Origin: Chlorokybus atmophyticus
Lineage: Eukaryota > Streptophyta > Chlorokybophyceae > Chlorokybales > Chlorokybaceae
Direction: 5' to 3'
Length of the DNA stretch: 29,051 bases
Assembly: GCA_009103225.1 (NCBI GenBank)
Contig: RHPI01001428.1
Span: 184,158 to 213,208 of the forward strand
Part shown: one piece after another, positions 12,601-23,100 of the stretch
Position numbering within the stretch: the stretch's first letter is position 1
How the letters are laid out: each line of letters starts with the position of its first letter
Notes under the pieces: model-generated
Databases searched by the model: none
What the model saw: only the letters and a program-made list of their open reading frames with translations
Told to the model about the DNA's origin: nothing
Translations under genes and position numbers: made by a program

Positions 12601-13150
12601 CCAGCCTGAGGGCGACCACCTCACGCTGCTAACGGTGTATGAGTCCTGGAAGGCGAACAAGTTCTCTAACCCTTGGTGTTTTGAGAACTTTATCCAGGCG
12701 CGGTCTCTGAGGCGGGCGCAGGACGTGCGCAAGCAGCTCATGACCATCATGGACCGGTACAAGCTGGACATCGTGAGCGCGGGCAAGAACTTCAACAAGA
12801 TCCGTCGCGCCATCTGCAGCGGGTTTTTCTTCCACGCCGCGCGTAAGGACCCGCAGGAGGGTTACAAGACCCTCGTTGAGGGCCAGCAGGTGTACATCCA
12901 TCCCTCCAGCGCCCTGTTCCAGGCCCAACCCGACTGGGTGATCTACTTTGAACTCGTGCTCACCACCAAGGAGTACATGCGGGAGGTCTGCGCCATTGAC
13001 CCCAAGTGGCTCGTCGAGTTGGCTCCCAGGTTCTTCAAGCTGGCGGACCCCACCAAGCTCAGCAAGCGCAAGCGCCAGGAGCGTATCGAGCCGCTGTACG
13101 ATCGCTATGCTGAGCCCAACTCCTGGCGGCTCAGCAAGCGCCGAGGTTAA
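9650..13150 (+). CDS. DHX8: DEAH-box pre-mRNA splicing helicase PRP22/DHX8
   Basis: ATP-dependent RNA helicase that releases mature mRNA from the post-catalytic spliceosome. It is a single uninterrupted exon of 1166 residues. The start at 9650 has a strong context (ACAACCATGGCG) and begins the family N-terminal helical block. An RS/RD-like basic region (about 125-190) follows, then an S1 RNA-binding domain (about 206-287, [19 protein letters not shown]). The helicase core has [10 protein letters not shown] (about 535), [19 protein letters not shown] (about 633), [26 protein letters not shown] and [19 protein letters not shown], then HA2 and OB domains and a basic C-terminus ending in KRRG. 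The S1 domain marks it as PRP22 and not PRP2, PRP16 or PRP43. It is unusual here in having no introns, while the other complete multi-exon genes in the window have 3 to 11 exons. Confidence 0.97.
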   Translation: MAELAKLQQLALVSKVCTELETHLGMGDKTLAEFVIDLAKEKDTPVSFSKTLASQGAELPLSLATTLLTIIQRMRPSDSTKPKSEAPKPASAYPGLAVPDDRERVKALLDIDAEVAKMTNGRGNGHSADKRDSRDRSARDDDRRGGADKSDRDRGRRRGDHNGADYDKGSSRDRDRDRGRRRSVSPEPRSHNRGGSGSPGPATRMPDEPELYAVYKGRVTSVQDFGCFVQLEGFREKREGLVHASQMSNKRIANAKDVVSRGQSVWVKVMARAGSKLSLSMRDVDQETGRDLTPIARPPAGEEFRSNPRAGADGMAAPFRGLSGVPIVHDDDDDRARRPFKRLSSPEKWEAKQLIASGVLDVREYPMYDEEGQGMLNVEEDVEDDLEVEINDEEPPFLKGQTSQSIDVSPIKIVKNPDGSLQRSAMTQSALSKERRELRDQQQRTMLDSIPKDLNRPWEDPLPESGERHLAQELRGIGMSAYELPEWKKDAFGKAPTFGIRSNMGIREQRQSLPIFKLRDQLVQAVHDNQVLVVIGETGSGKTTQMTQYLAEAGYTTRGKIGCTQPRRVAAMSVAKRVAEEFGCRLGEEVGYAIRFEDCTSPETVIKYMTDGMLLRECLLDDQLSQYSVIILDEAHERTINTDVMFGLLKDVVKNRKELKLIVTSATLDAEKFASYFFNCPIFTIPGRTFPVEILYTKQPESDYMDAALITVMQIHLTEPEGDVLLFLTGQEEIDTACQILYERMKQLGPNVPELHILPVYSSLPSEMQTRIFDPAPAGSRKCVIATNIAEASLTIDGIYYVVDPGFAKQKVFNPKSGMDALVVTPISQASARQRAGRAGRTGPGKCYRLYTESAYKNEMLPTSVPEIQRTSLGMTVLTLKALGINDLLNFDFMDPPPPQTLILALEQLYNLGALDEEGLLTRLGRKMAEFPLEPPMSKMLIASVDLGCSEEILTVVAMLSAQNVFYRPREKQAQADQKKAKFFQPEGDHLTLLTVYESWKANKFSNPWCFENFIQARSLRRAQDVRKQLMTIMDRYKLDIVSAGKNFNKIRRAICSGFFFHAARKDPQEGYKTLVEGQQVYIHPSSALFQAQPDWVIYFELVLTTKEYMREVCAIDPKWLVELAPRFFKLADPTKLSKRKRQERIEPLYDRYAEPNSWRLSKRRG

Positions 13151-13736
13151 AAGTAGTAGCAGGTTGCTTACAGAGGCAGACCTGCATCAAAACGCTTGGA
13201 CTGCAGCTGTGTATTCTATTGTAATTACATTGTAATTACATCAGCTATGTTGTATTGTGTCATTGAAACTGTTGCGTACCGAGTGTGCCAATTGCAGCTC
13301 CTCCAGCGGAGGAGCCGTATTGTAGAGGTGCGTGTGCTTTCTACGGCCTAGTGAATGGACCAACTCTTCATGGTTGTGAGCTGTGGTCCTGCTCTGATGC
13401 AGCTCCATGCTTCATGTTAATCATGTTGAACCACAGGCTCTCTGATTGATGGATAGCAGCTCGCGATGAGGCACAAGCATCAACATTGATTGGATTGGAG
13501 CAACTTACTGGCCGTGTCTGACGATCAATCACAATTGCTCACGTTGCATGATGCCTGTCACTGACCAAGCATCACCCTGCTTGATCAAGCATGACACGTC
13601 CCTTGGGTACCTGGGTAGCTGCGCCACACCATGCATGAATTGATGCCTGGCACCACATCGGCATGCATCTGCGGCGGTGTGTGCGCTCCGCACCGTCCCA
13701 CACCAAGTGGTGCCAGCCAGTGACTTTGTGTTGGTG
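13151..13736. other. PRP22 3' region and upstream of secreted-protein gene
   Basis: Two overlapping-context TGTAATTACA units at about 13220-13240 carry TGTAA at 13220-13224 and 13231-13235, good candidates for PRP22 polyadenylation. The rest up to 13736 should contain the promoter of the next gene on the same strand. No gene or clear motif is visible in it. Confidence 0.55.
13220..13235 (+). terminator. Candidate PRP22 poly(A) signals (two TGTAA)
   Basis: Two TGTAA motifs lie 11 bp apart, 70-85 bp after the PRP22 stop codon, each within the palindrome TGTAATTACA. As that unit is symmetrical, the minus strand also carries TGTAA here. Confidence 0.5.
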
Positions 13737-15850
13737 ATGATGAGAACCTTGATGTCCCTGCCAGGGAGCACGCTGATATTGGCCCTGGTCTTCTTGCTGC
13801 TGGGCGCTGTCGCTGCATCAGCGCCCTCGGACCTGCATCGCCAGCTCTTTGAGGTAAATAGGGATGAGCCCTTTAGGCTTATTCTTTCTTTGCTGTGGCT
13901 TGCTGGTATACGACGTCGACCTAGCACACATCTTGACCAAGAAAGTAACACATCAATCAGCTTCTGGGGCCATCATCTGGGCTGCATGAGACCATGCTTG
14001 TTTGTTGCGCTGGTGTTGCTATCTGTAGTAGTCTTGGGTTGCAGTCAACAAGGCATGCATGCGACATCTGTAGCCAAAAAGCAGCGTTGGGCATTGAGTT
14101 GTGTGACGCTTGCTGGCGGGCCAGGCGTTCGCCTTTAAGCAGTCCTTTATGCACGCCTTCAGTGTCTGTTGCCGTGCATGCATACACGCCTGTCAGCGCC
14201 TGCCTGCCTGCTTGCATGTGCGTGCCTGTCTGTAAGCAGGCGTGCATGCGTGCACAAAAACATGTTCCATGCATGCATGCAAAACTGCTAATCACGTGAA
14301 TACCTGTATGCACACATGCATGCATACGCACACGCATTTGCACGCATGCGAGTGTGCTACGCGCGTACGCAACCATAGATGGTGCACGTAGATGCACCCA
14401 CGCACACGCAAGCGCGCGCACATATGCATGCGCTCACTTGTGCAAACGCACACACATCACATGCACTGTGCGCCGCAGAGCGCCTGTCCAGTCTGCCCCA
14501 CCCCGGAGGCCCTCAACGAAACCAATGTCGAGTATCTTCTCCAAGTCTCAAACCTCACCGCGCTTCACGACAACTCTATGCTCTGCCCTTCCAACCTCAT
14601 CATCGTGACCTTCATCACCAACGCAACCTCACCTCAAGAAAGTTCACTCGTCACTGACACCGTGCTGGTGGACGAACTCGTTGTCGACAACGTGCCCGCA
14701 GGCGCGACGGTGCAGTGCGTTGGCTCGCGCACGATCTTTGTGTTGCAAGTGAATGAGACTGCTGCGAATGCAACGATGCAGCAGAGCGTTAAGAGAAACC
14801 TAGCAGAGTCAGTAGCTGCGAGGATGAGTGTAGCTGCGGAGACGAATACTAAGGTACGCGTGTATGCGACGGCAAATATCAACGCTTGCATCAACACAAC
14901 AAGATATGGGCGCTCAGATCAGTGTGCATGCGTGCAGCAGTTGGGCCGGTACAGACGATCTTTGTTTGCATATAACCGCGCACGCATTGTGCCCAGGTAT
15001 AATGGCTGGCCTCTTAAGAGATCAATGACTTGACATGCGTTCGTCTCCTCACAGGCATGTCCGGAGGGGCTGGGAGCCACGACTCTATGCGACTTCGTCA
15101 CTTCCGAGAGTCCCGTCAGAGTGCCGGTGTTTGACTTGAGACCCAACTCTGACATAATCACGTCGTTCGACGGGCCGATCCAGCTAGTGTAAGCTTGCCT
15201 GCTTTGCCATGAAGGAAGGAAGGAAGTCAACTTGGCTGTTGCTCTATGGTGTTGATGTTGACGAGATGAGATGAGATGAGATGTTGTTCTATGCTAATGC
15301 TGCTGAAGCTCCACTCTGCTGCTGGCACAACAGAACTCTGCAAACTGGAGCAGTGAATCAGACTGTCTCGTCCGCCACGGCTGGAGGCTTCTTTTTCATT
15401 CAGGGGAAAGTCAACGACACACAGCTGTACGTATGTGTCCACCAACACATAGCGTAACGTGGTTGGCATGAATGAAGCAGCAGGTGCCAACGGTGTGCTT
15501 TACAGTGTGCAGGGATCGCCATCAGACCAGTTCGTGATCGACAGCGACAACAGGGTCCAAGCGCTTCCTTTTCAGGTGTACTTTTGTGTGCTTGTGTAGT
15601 AGTAGAAGCCTCATCACACAAGCTGCCAAACCTGTCTACAATGTGCTGTGGCTGACTCCGCAGACCTCTCTTATCACTAATACAGAAATGGTGCGTCCAT
15701 GCTATTTAGGCGAACACGGTGGGGGACTACGTGAACCTCCTGCTGCAGCTCAGCATCATAGAGGTTGGATCGCTCACTCTTGTCCCAGGAGACAACTGCA
15801 TGGAGATTACTGAAGGCCGCCGATGCGTGGTGTTCTCAACCGCAACTTGA
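13737..15850 (+). CDS. Secreted Asn-glycosylation-rich protein, unrecognised family
   Basis: I do not recognise this family. The proposed exons are 13737-13853, 14479-14853, 15055-15188, 15334-15430, 15513-15575, 15664-15690 and 15710-15850. All phases agree, giving 317 residues. Exon 1 is a clean signal peptide (basic MMRTLMS, hydrophobic LILALVFLLLGAVAASA, likely cut after ASA). The mature part begins with SACPVCPTPEALNET and has seven N-X-S/T sites (NET, NLT, NATS, NETA, NATM, NQT, NDT). It has scattered Cys, no membrane segment and no GPI-type tail, ending CVVFSTAT. Exon 6 is a 27-nt microexon. It is probably a secreted or wall/matrix glycoprotein; that role is inferred only from signal and sequons. 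The alternative acceptor for exon 5 at 15506 changes frame and is less consistent. The gene is convergent with ADC. Confidence 0.72.
13854..14478 (+). repeat. Intron with dense TGCATGC / alternating purine-pyrimidine tracts
   Basis: Intron 1 of the secreted-protein gene. From about 14150 to 14460 it is packed with GCATGC, TGCATGCA and CACACG/GTGCGT units, repeatedly alternating purine and pyrimidine and locally self-complementary. An open frame runs through its end on the plus strand (14392 onward) but lacks coding features. Confidence 0.7.
15261..15283. repeat. (GAGAT)n microsatellite
   Basis: About four tandem copies of GAGAT within the intron between exons 3 and 4 of the secreted-protein gene. 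Confidence 0.85.
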
Positions 15851-16055
15851 TTGATCATTTACCTTGGGATGATACCGATGCAACAGGAATGCTCGGTTGC
15901 GCAGTTTATGTGAAAAGCTTGGTGGTCAATGTGAAGCGTGGCTGCGGTCACCGTAGGAACTGCAACAGTGTTTATAAGAGATTGTACGCTAGTGCATGAC
16001 TAGGCAAGCAACGAGCAACGAGCGAACATATGCTGTGAATGCCGTAGAATTCACT

Positions 16056-16180
16056 TTACACAGAGCCCGTGTGGGCAGGTACTAACTCAATGCATGCTTG
16101 TATGTCTAACGGGGCGGGCTAGCATTGGTATAGTGTAGCAGCCATAGACAGAGAGCCCGGTGGTTAAATTTGATGTGTAA
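16056..16180. terminator. Candidate opposed poly(A) signals of secreted gene and ADC
   Basis: TGTAA on the plus strand at 16176-16180 could end the secreted-protein transcript. TTACA at 16056-16060 (TGTAA on the minus strand) could end ADC. If both are used the two 3' UTRs overlap by more than 100 nt. Confidence 0.35.
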
Positions 16181-16350
16181 AGCGTGTGTATGCTTGTGCT
16201 GATGCATGCCATTCGCATTGTGCACACCATGCATGCTGCCACCGTACCATACCCCTTATATACACTCACAATTGTGGCAGCAATCATGCAACTAAGCAAT
16301 CAGCAGCGCAGCGATAGCAGTGCTGAAATGTGTGACGACCACAACCATGG

Positions 16351-19300
16351 TCAATATCGCCTCAAGTACGTGTACGAACGAAGACATCGCTCGTAGTTCT
16401 GCAGTAGCAGTTGCGACTGTGACGGTTCCAAGCAGCCCGTCCGCACGGCTTCCGCCGCGTCCGCAGCGAGCAGAGCCAGCATGTCATCGCCGTCATGGTT
16501 TGCTGTTTTCATGACCTCGCCCATGGCCTGGCCTTGAACCACGTGTGTAAACTCAAAGGCAGGCTGGTCTGGCTCAGGGGTCTGGACCAGCTGCACGTGC
16601 ACTGCGTTGGTGGAGCCAAACATGTTGTGCAGACTTCCCATAGTCTCCTGCAATCATCATGGTCAATCTAGTTGAAGAACATGCGATGAACTCGAGCACT
16701 ACAACAACACTGCTGCGCACCTGGTAGACACCTCCCATGAACAGGCCAAGCAGATACGTCTGGCCCTGCACCAGTGGGTGAACTGGCAGCAGCTCTTCTA
16801 TCTCAGAGTTACTACGATCTCGGCCTATGAATTGATCAATTTTGCCATCGCTGTCGCAGGTTAGATCTGCCAATGTGGCCATAACGACAGGCTTCTCTGT
16901 GAGCCGATGAATAGGCATAATTGGAAACAGCTGTTGGATGGCCCACGAATCAGGTGCTGAGCGGAAAATAGACAGGTTTGCATAGTACACAGATGCCAGC
17001 GCCTTTTCCAAGCCTTGAAGGTAGTCTGGTACTCCGCCAACCATGCGTGCAGCGTCTAACACACGCACTGCAGTCGCCCAGAACAGCGATTCAGCCTCAG
17101 CTCTGTCCAGCAAGCTCAGGCATCCCAACCTGAACAAGCTTTCTGCTTCCTTTTTGAACTGGACGGCATCATTGTATGCTTCCTGCATGCAAATGCGCAT
17201 GAGTACCACCACAACGCCTACGTACGGGTTGATCCATAGACTGCAACAAGTGCAATTACCTGAAAGTTGCTGGTAGATGTTGTGGTCAGCACATGACGGA
17301 AGGTCGCCAGCAAGACATGGCCCGGTGATTGTTGCTGCTTGCCCGCAGCTGCAACTTCTTGCTTCCAGGCAGGCAGGTTGGCAGTGGATGGATCCTGCAC
17401 TGCAGCAAGAACGCGCGCGGTGCTGGCGGCTGTTGCGGGGGAGGCTGCAGCAAGAATATCAAAGACCAGTATAGACTGATGAGAGGCCAATGCACGTCCA
17501 CTCTCGCTTGTCACCACCGGAGGAGCAACCCCCCTTATGGCACAGGCGTCTTGAATGGCTGCGACAATGTCGTTGGCATAGTTCTAAAGAACAACCAGGA
17601 GAATATGTTACAATGCTGTACTTGGTTTGAGCCAAGCAAGGACCATCGGGAGTTGGTAAGCATCTGCCATGATTGGTGTAAGTTGAATACCACCTGTATG
17701 CTGTAGTTTGTGGATGAGGAGCGTTCCAGTTTGGAGCCATCGTAGTCAACTCCCAAGCCGCCACCAACATCCAAGTAACCCTAATATGGGTAGCTTCAGA
17801 TACACAGCGGTTGGACAGGCACGGCTGGCATACAAACTGGAAATGCAATGAATTATACCATAGCAGCGCCCATGCCAGCCAGCTCGCAATACATATAAGA
17901 GGCCTCTCGCATTGCATCTTTGATTATGCTAATGGAAGGAATCTGCGAGCCAATGTGGAAGTGCAGCAATCGCAGGCAGTCCAGCATGTCCACCTGCAAG
18001 TATGAGATGTACATAACCTTGTTTGCTTGGTGATGCAAACTAACAACCACCAGGCATCACACCGAAGCACAAAATTACTTGGCGCAGTTGTTCCAGCACA
18101 TCCACAATCTCTGCTGCGCGCAGGCCAAACTTTGCAGTGTCACCAGACGTAGATCCCCAGTAACCAGAATGCCTGATACCAAGCTTCGCACGCACGCCTA
18201 GCACAGGTGCCACGTTCAGCCGCTTGCTGACCTTCAGCACAATGGGGAGCTCCTCTGCCTGCAAGCCTTGAAGTAAGCACGGATAGCACAAAAACTCAAC
18301 ATAATGAGCAACTTCCGGCAACTTGCTTACCTGCTCAAGAACAATAACTGCATTGACACCTAGCTGACGGCTTAGCAATACGGTTTCAATGTACTCTTCA
18401 TCCTGCCAAACCAATAGAGGGTTACGTCAACTGCTTCAAATCATGCACTCCAAGAGGTGGTGGAATGACAAGATGCTTGTAGAAAGTTTGCAAGCAACTG
18501 CCGAGATGCAGCTCACTGTGGTCATCCAACAAGAACGAGCACCTTGTAGCCATTGCAAACAAGCAGAGCTTTGGAACCATGTCGCCTCAGGGTAGCCATG
18601 CCAATGAGCACTTCGGGCTTGGAACCCGCTTCAAGACCAAACGCAAAGCTGCCGCTGTTTCCATACTGCACGATGTTGTCCAGCAGGTGCCGATCATGGT
18701 TTGACTTTACGGGAAAGACACCTTCGTAACGCCCCTGCCGCCGATTGCGCAGTGAGCCCGCACTGACCATACCTGGGTTGAGTGAAAGCTGCTTATAGCG
18801 GACAACATGCTTGGCAAGCTTTACATGAAGGCGTGGGCGTGTTAACAAACTCATCACACTTGCGAGTGAGTATCTGTCCGAGAAGGGCTAACCACACCGC
18901 TTATGGACGGCCCTTACCTTGTAACCATACATTTCGATGGCCGTTTGAAAAGCATGCTGCAGCTGGTGCATTCGATGTTGAAGGATTTGCGGAAAGCGCA
19001 GGATCAGCGGCGTGTGGAGTTGCAGCCTCCTGGCGGCATCCATTACTTGCATAACATCGAGTTCTTCTGCACAAGGCAGCATGCTTCAGCCGTAAGTTAC
19101 CAGCTGTGAGCACACGGGGAGAAATTGCAACTGCAATAAATGACTGACATATGATTGGGTCACTGCTCTGTAGTAAGCAGTGCAAAGGTGCGAGGTGCAT
19201 TGGTAGACTTGCAAGCGGTAACCAGGCGTGACAGGGCATACTGTTGTTACTCCATGCAGGAACGGTGCTAAGCTCTTCAGGACAAACAGTGTCAACAACA

Positions 19301-19867
19301 ACAATGAATTGAAGAACCACAGGCTGTACAATTGACAACAGACCAGCTTGCGAAGACAGTCTACTTGCAAACTCAACAACAGCAGCGGTGCGTTCTCACT
19401 GGTGCTGCTAGCACATGTACAAACGCTTTGATTGAACTGCAAACATTAGGGCTGCACTGCTCACCATTGTACTCGCCGCATGGCTTCACAGTCAAATTGC
19501 CCTTCGAGTTGATGCCAAAGTACGGCGCACCCCAGCCATCAACTCTGTACAGCTCGGCGGACTGCCTCGCACTCCAGTCATGCACCTCTCTGTCGTAATA
19601 ATTTGTGTCATCAACACGTCGCTGCGGCTCTCTCGCATGCGGCTGTAGCTGCTGCGCAAACACACCCCTGCCCACACGGTTTCGGCAGATTGCTTGTTGC
19701 GGCCTGAATGCAGAACGTCGTCGCCCAGGCCTTTCTCGGTGATGCCAATTCAGTACTGTCTTGTCCACTTCAGACCGGGCGCATACCAGCACACCGTGCC
19801 TCAACCCCGCCCATGACGACGACGAAGTGCCACAGCACACCGTCGCCGCCGCCGCCGCCGCCGCCAT
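16351..19867 (-). CDS. ADC: Plastid-type arginine decarboxylase (SpeA/ADC)
   Basis: PLP-dependent enzyme converting arginine to agmatine and CO2, the first step of the plant/bacterial putrescine route. Minus-strand exons: 19465-19867, 18918-19066, 18543-18734, 18331-18402, 18079-18258, 17859-17993, 17694-17780, 17260-17583, 16721-17182 and 16351-16647; 766 residues. The N-terminal 90 or so residues (poly-Ala, Ser/Arg-rich) look like a plastid leader. Family blocks follow: [36 protein letters not shown] (PLP Lys about 194), [67 protein letters not shown] and [14 protein letters not shown] (active-site Cys about 623). Length and motifs are complete. The 72-nt gap between exons 4 and 5 is in frame and stop-free. 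The gene is divergent with the HUA2-like gene, with 241 bp between start codons. Confidence 0.95.
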
Positions 19868-20040
19868 GCTGTTGCGGTAATTTCCCGCCAGAATACGCTT
19901 GACGTTACTTGTTGATTACGTTTCCGCATTCAAATTGCGATTACACCAAGGCATTCGCGACGTGGCACTGTCAGCTCATAACTTGGCTGCAAGCTGCTAA
20001 CTAGCTTGCTAAGGATTGGCAAGAAGCTTTGGCTTCCGGC

Positions 20041-20048
20041 TAGGGTTT
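20041..20048 (-). promoter_or_regulatory. Telo-box AAACCCTA (minus strand)
   Basis: TAGGGTTT on the plus strand reads AAACCCTA on the minus. It is centred in the ADC/HUA2-like divergent promoter, a position matching the one found between RNF113A and PRP22. Confidence 0.5.
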
Positions 20049-20086
20049 GTGTGCCAAAGGCGCTCGCAGCTAGCGAAGAGGCGTCA

Positions 20087-20103
20087 CTGACGTGCTACGT
20101 CAG
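20087..20103. promoter_or_regulatory. Palindromic TGACGT element (bZIP-type)
   Basis: CTGACGT, three bases, ACGTCAG: perfect 7-bp inverted arms, with a further GCGTCA just upstream at 20081-20086. TGACGT is the core bound by plant TGA/CRE-type bZIP factors. It lies 5 bp before the HUA2-like start codon, so it is in the 5' UTR or core promoter of that gene and in the upstream region of ADC. Confidence 0.5.
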
Positions 20104-20108
20104 GCCAC

Positions 20109-23100
20109 ATGGGTAAGCCGGCGGCGGCGGCGGATGCCGCGGCCCAGGCCCCGGTTGTAGAGGAGCAGGCTAAGGACTTGAAAGATGTCAAGGACGGCAG
20201 CAGTGAGTGGACTGTGGGGAAGCTCTGTTTTGCCAAGGTGTCAGGGCACCCCAGCTGGCCTGCAAGGCTTGTGGAGCCGGCTGAGTATGGTCGCCGGTTG
20301 CGGGCAGGACAGCGCTTGGTGCTGTTTTTCGGCACCCAAGAAATGTGAGTGGTTTGTTGCGCTTTTTTTTTCCAGTGTTTGTGTGTCGTGCATGCAATTG
20401 TGTGACCACACGTTGTCATTGTTGCCCCTGCAATTCCCATCCGCTTCTTAGCGCTAGTGTTGAAAGTACTGTGGATCAATCAGAGTTAATTCCTACCGTG
20501 GCTTGGCATGCGTGAAGCAAGAATGGATGCGCAGTGCACGTTGCTTATATGTCGTCTTGCAACATTGTGACGAGAGAGCACAGGCCGTCTGTGCTGGCGC
20601 TCCTGGTTCACCGCTGATGTGTTCTGATGCAGTGTTTTTGGCTCTCTTGGATTTGAATCATGAAGCAGTTTAAAGTGTCTTGGTTTTCAACCTGTACAGA
20701 ACTTCTTAACACGCTCTGTGTTGATGGTGTTGCAGCGGTGTGTGCTCGCTGTCCGCTTTGTCCGAGTTCACCGATGAAAACAAAGCCAAGTATCTTGCGG
20801 CAAAGCGAACCGACCCCAATGCTTTGGAGGAAGTAGAAACCTATCTACATCGTGCAGTTAATTCAGAGGTGAGAGCTCTCAATCCCTGTGTGCCTATTGG
20901 TCTGTGTGGTTACTACACACCCGTATCATACCAGGCTTTGTGCGAGTCGTTCAGGAAGTCAACTAATCACATAGTTGACAACTGCACTGTAGCATGCCTG
21001 GCATCTGTGTGCCTGGCCGCGTGACACGTCGCATGGGTGCGCTGCCTCATCGGGGTGGAGGCTGCAGGGCAGGGAGAGTGCGCGGCAACGCGTAGGGAGT
21101 TTGTGCAGGAGTGTTGTGTGTGGTGTGTGGGTGTGGGTGTGGGGTGTGGGTGTTGGTGGGTGGGGGTGGGGGGGTGGGGGGGGGTCAGCCAGAGCTTATC
21201 ATCTACAACCACAGGTAGATGAGATGCACGAGATGTTGACAGAGCATCAGGACACAGCCAAGCGTAAAGCCGAAGCTGGTATGGAGCAGGTAACGATGCA
21301 GGTGCAGATCGTTAGGCTCCAAAAAGCATATCAGTCTTGTAGGCACATCCGTAGCCAAGCAGCTCATCACCAGTTTCTTTCTTGAAATTTTGTGGCTTAA
21401 TGACTCTGTTGGCGTCAGGATTCGCTTGGGCCGCCTTCAAAACGTACTAAGCTGAAAACAGCAGTGGCCTCCGTTGGTGGTATACCAGATCAGACAGGGC
21501 CCGAAGTGGCAGCACAGCTTGGCAGTCTCACAGCCGTCGATAAAGGTCGGCGCTTACGCTTCTTGGACCCAGAGTCAAGTACGTGGTGCTGTGGAGTGTT
21601 TCAGAAGCAGGATTTGAGGAAGAAGCACACAGCCCCTCACATGGTTCTTGTCGATGGGGAGACCAAAGCGCGTTGGCTAGAGCTCAGCAAGCTGGAGTGG
21701 TCCTGGCTTGAGCCTGATAAAGGTATGGACATCAATGCCTCATGCCCCATGCCGGCAGCTGGTTTGGCAGAAGTCACAGAGGAGTGTCCAAAGTCAGAGC
21801 AAGCCACGCAGAGCTCAGACGTAACTCAGCGTCTTGGTCACCGTCTGCGCGTTTACTGGGCCGACGACAAAGCATGGTATACCGGACGTCTCACCAAGGT
21901 TGTCAGCAGTCGGAAAAAACCGCATCACATACTATATGATGATGGCGAGGATGAGTGGGTTCAGCTTGAGCAAGAGAAAGTGAAATGGCTTGATCCAGCA
22001 CCGGCGAGTGCGCGAAAAGCGGGTCAAACAGTGCTTGCTTCTAGCCGCACTGTGCAGAAGCAGAGTCAGAACCCCGACCAAGTGGAGCCGAACATAGGAG
22101 GCCGCAAAGCACGTGATGCAGCGATTGCACCTGTTCAGGCGGCGACCCTGTCAGCCAGTGCTAAGCAGATCAGAAAGAACCTGCAGCCTTCCACATTGTC
22201 GCCAGTTGTACCTGGACCGACTGATGCCATCGCTTCAGAACCAGAAGCACTTGCTGGTGAACAGAGCGCTGCAACCGCTGCAATCACTGCAGTTAGCACT
22301 GCCAGCAAAGGTGCAGACTCGAGTTGCTTGCTGGTAATTAGTTGTTCATGCCACGGTATTGCATCTGTGATGTTTGCGCAGTGGTTAGGATGTTACTATT
22401 ACTCTAGACACTTTTATTGATGTCTCCGCTGCTTGCGCAGAGCCACCATTAGGTGACACCACACTTGCCTTGGCTGCAACAGCGGTGACAAGGGATGTCA
22501 AGGAGAGCATACAGAAGCTTAAAACCTCGTAAGCGCTACATTGTATTTTGTTGCTGTTGCTCATCCGGTTTGCACCATCAGTGTTTGTGCTGCCGCTAAA
22601 CCAGGTCTTATTGCAGATATGCAAATGCAACCAAAAAGCGGAATGCGGTTCTCCTAGCTGACACGGACAGGGTGAACGTAGCTGGAACCAACAAGTCACA
22701 TCCAGGGTTTGACAGTGCATCGCACCAGCCACAGTTGCAACCTGCAGTGAAGTCTGTGACTGCTCGTCCAGCACTGGTATTCAGTGGTAGTGGCCCGAGC
22801 ATCCCCGTGAAGACCGCATGCCCTGCAAGCTCTTTGGCTGTACAAGCTGTTGTCGAAGCGCACAATTCAACATCCGGTGGACCTCCCGCGTCTACAACAG
22901 CAGCGAAAGCTACTGAATTGCAGCTGGCACCACCTATGTCACTGGGTGTGCCCCCTGTTGTGACGAAAGTGACGAATATAACGCGGCTTCCTCCCAGATT
23001 GGTCTCAACTGCTTTTTCGTCACACCTAGCGGGTGATTCGCTGGATGGGCTATCACCAACAACTGCAGCAGAGGTTGACACACGCAATGGCAATGGTGCC

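Larger units (their letters stand above)
19868..20108. promoter_or_regulatory. Short divergent promoter ADC / HUA2-like
   Basis: Only 241 bp separate the two start codons, so both transcripts must start here. It contains a reverse-strand telo-box (20041-20048) and a palindromic TGACGT pair (20087-20103) close to the HUA2-like ATG. A bidirectional promoter is inferred from spacing. Confidence 0.75.

Noticed and set aside
14392-14478. N-terminal extension of exon 2 of the secreted-protein gene (MHPRTRKRAH...)
   Set aside because: Translation of alternating CA/CG repeat. The signal-peptide exon at 13737 joins in phase to the acceptor at 14478.
22311-22420. Read-through of HUA2-like exon 4 to a stop at 22420
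   Set aside because: Using the GTAATT donor at 22333 gives an immediate stop in exon 5; the GTGCAG donor after 22310 gives the only in-phase join.
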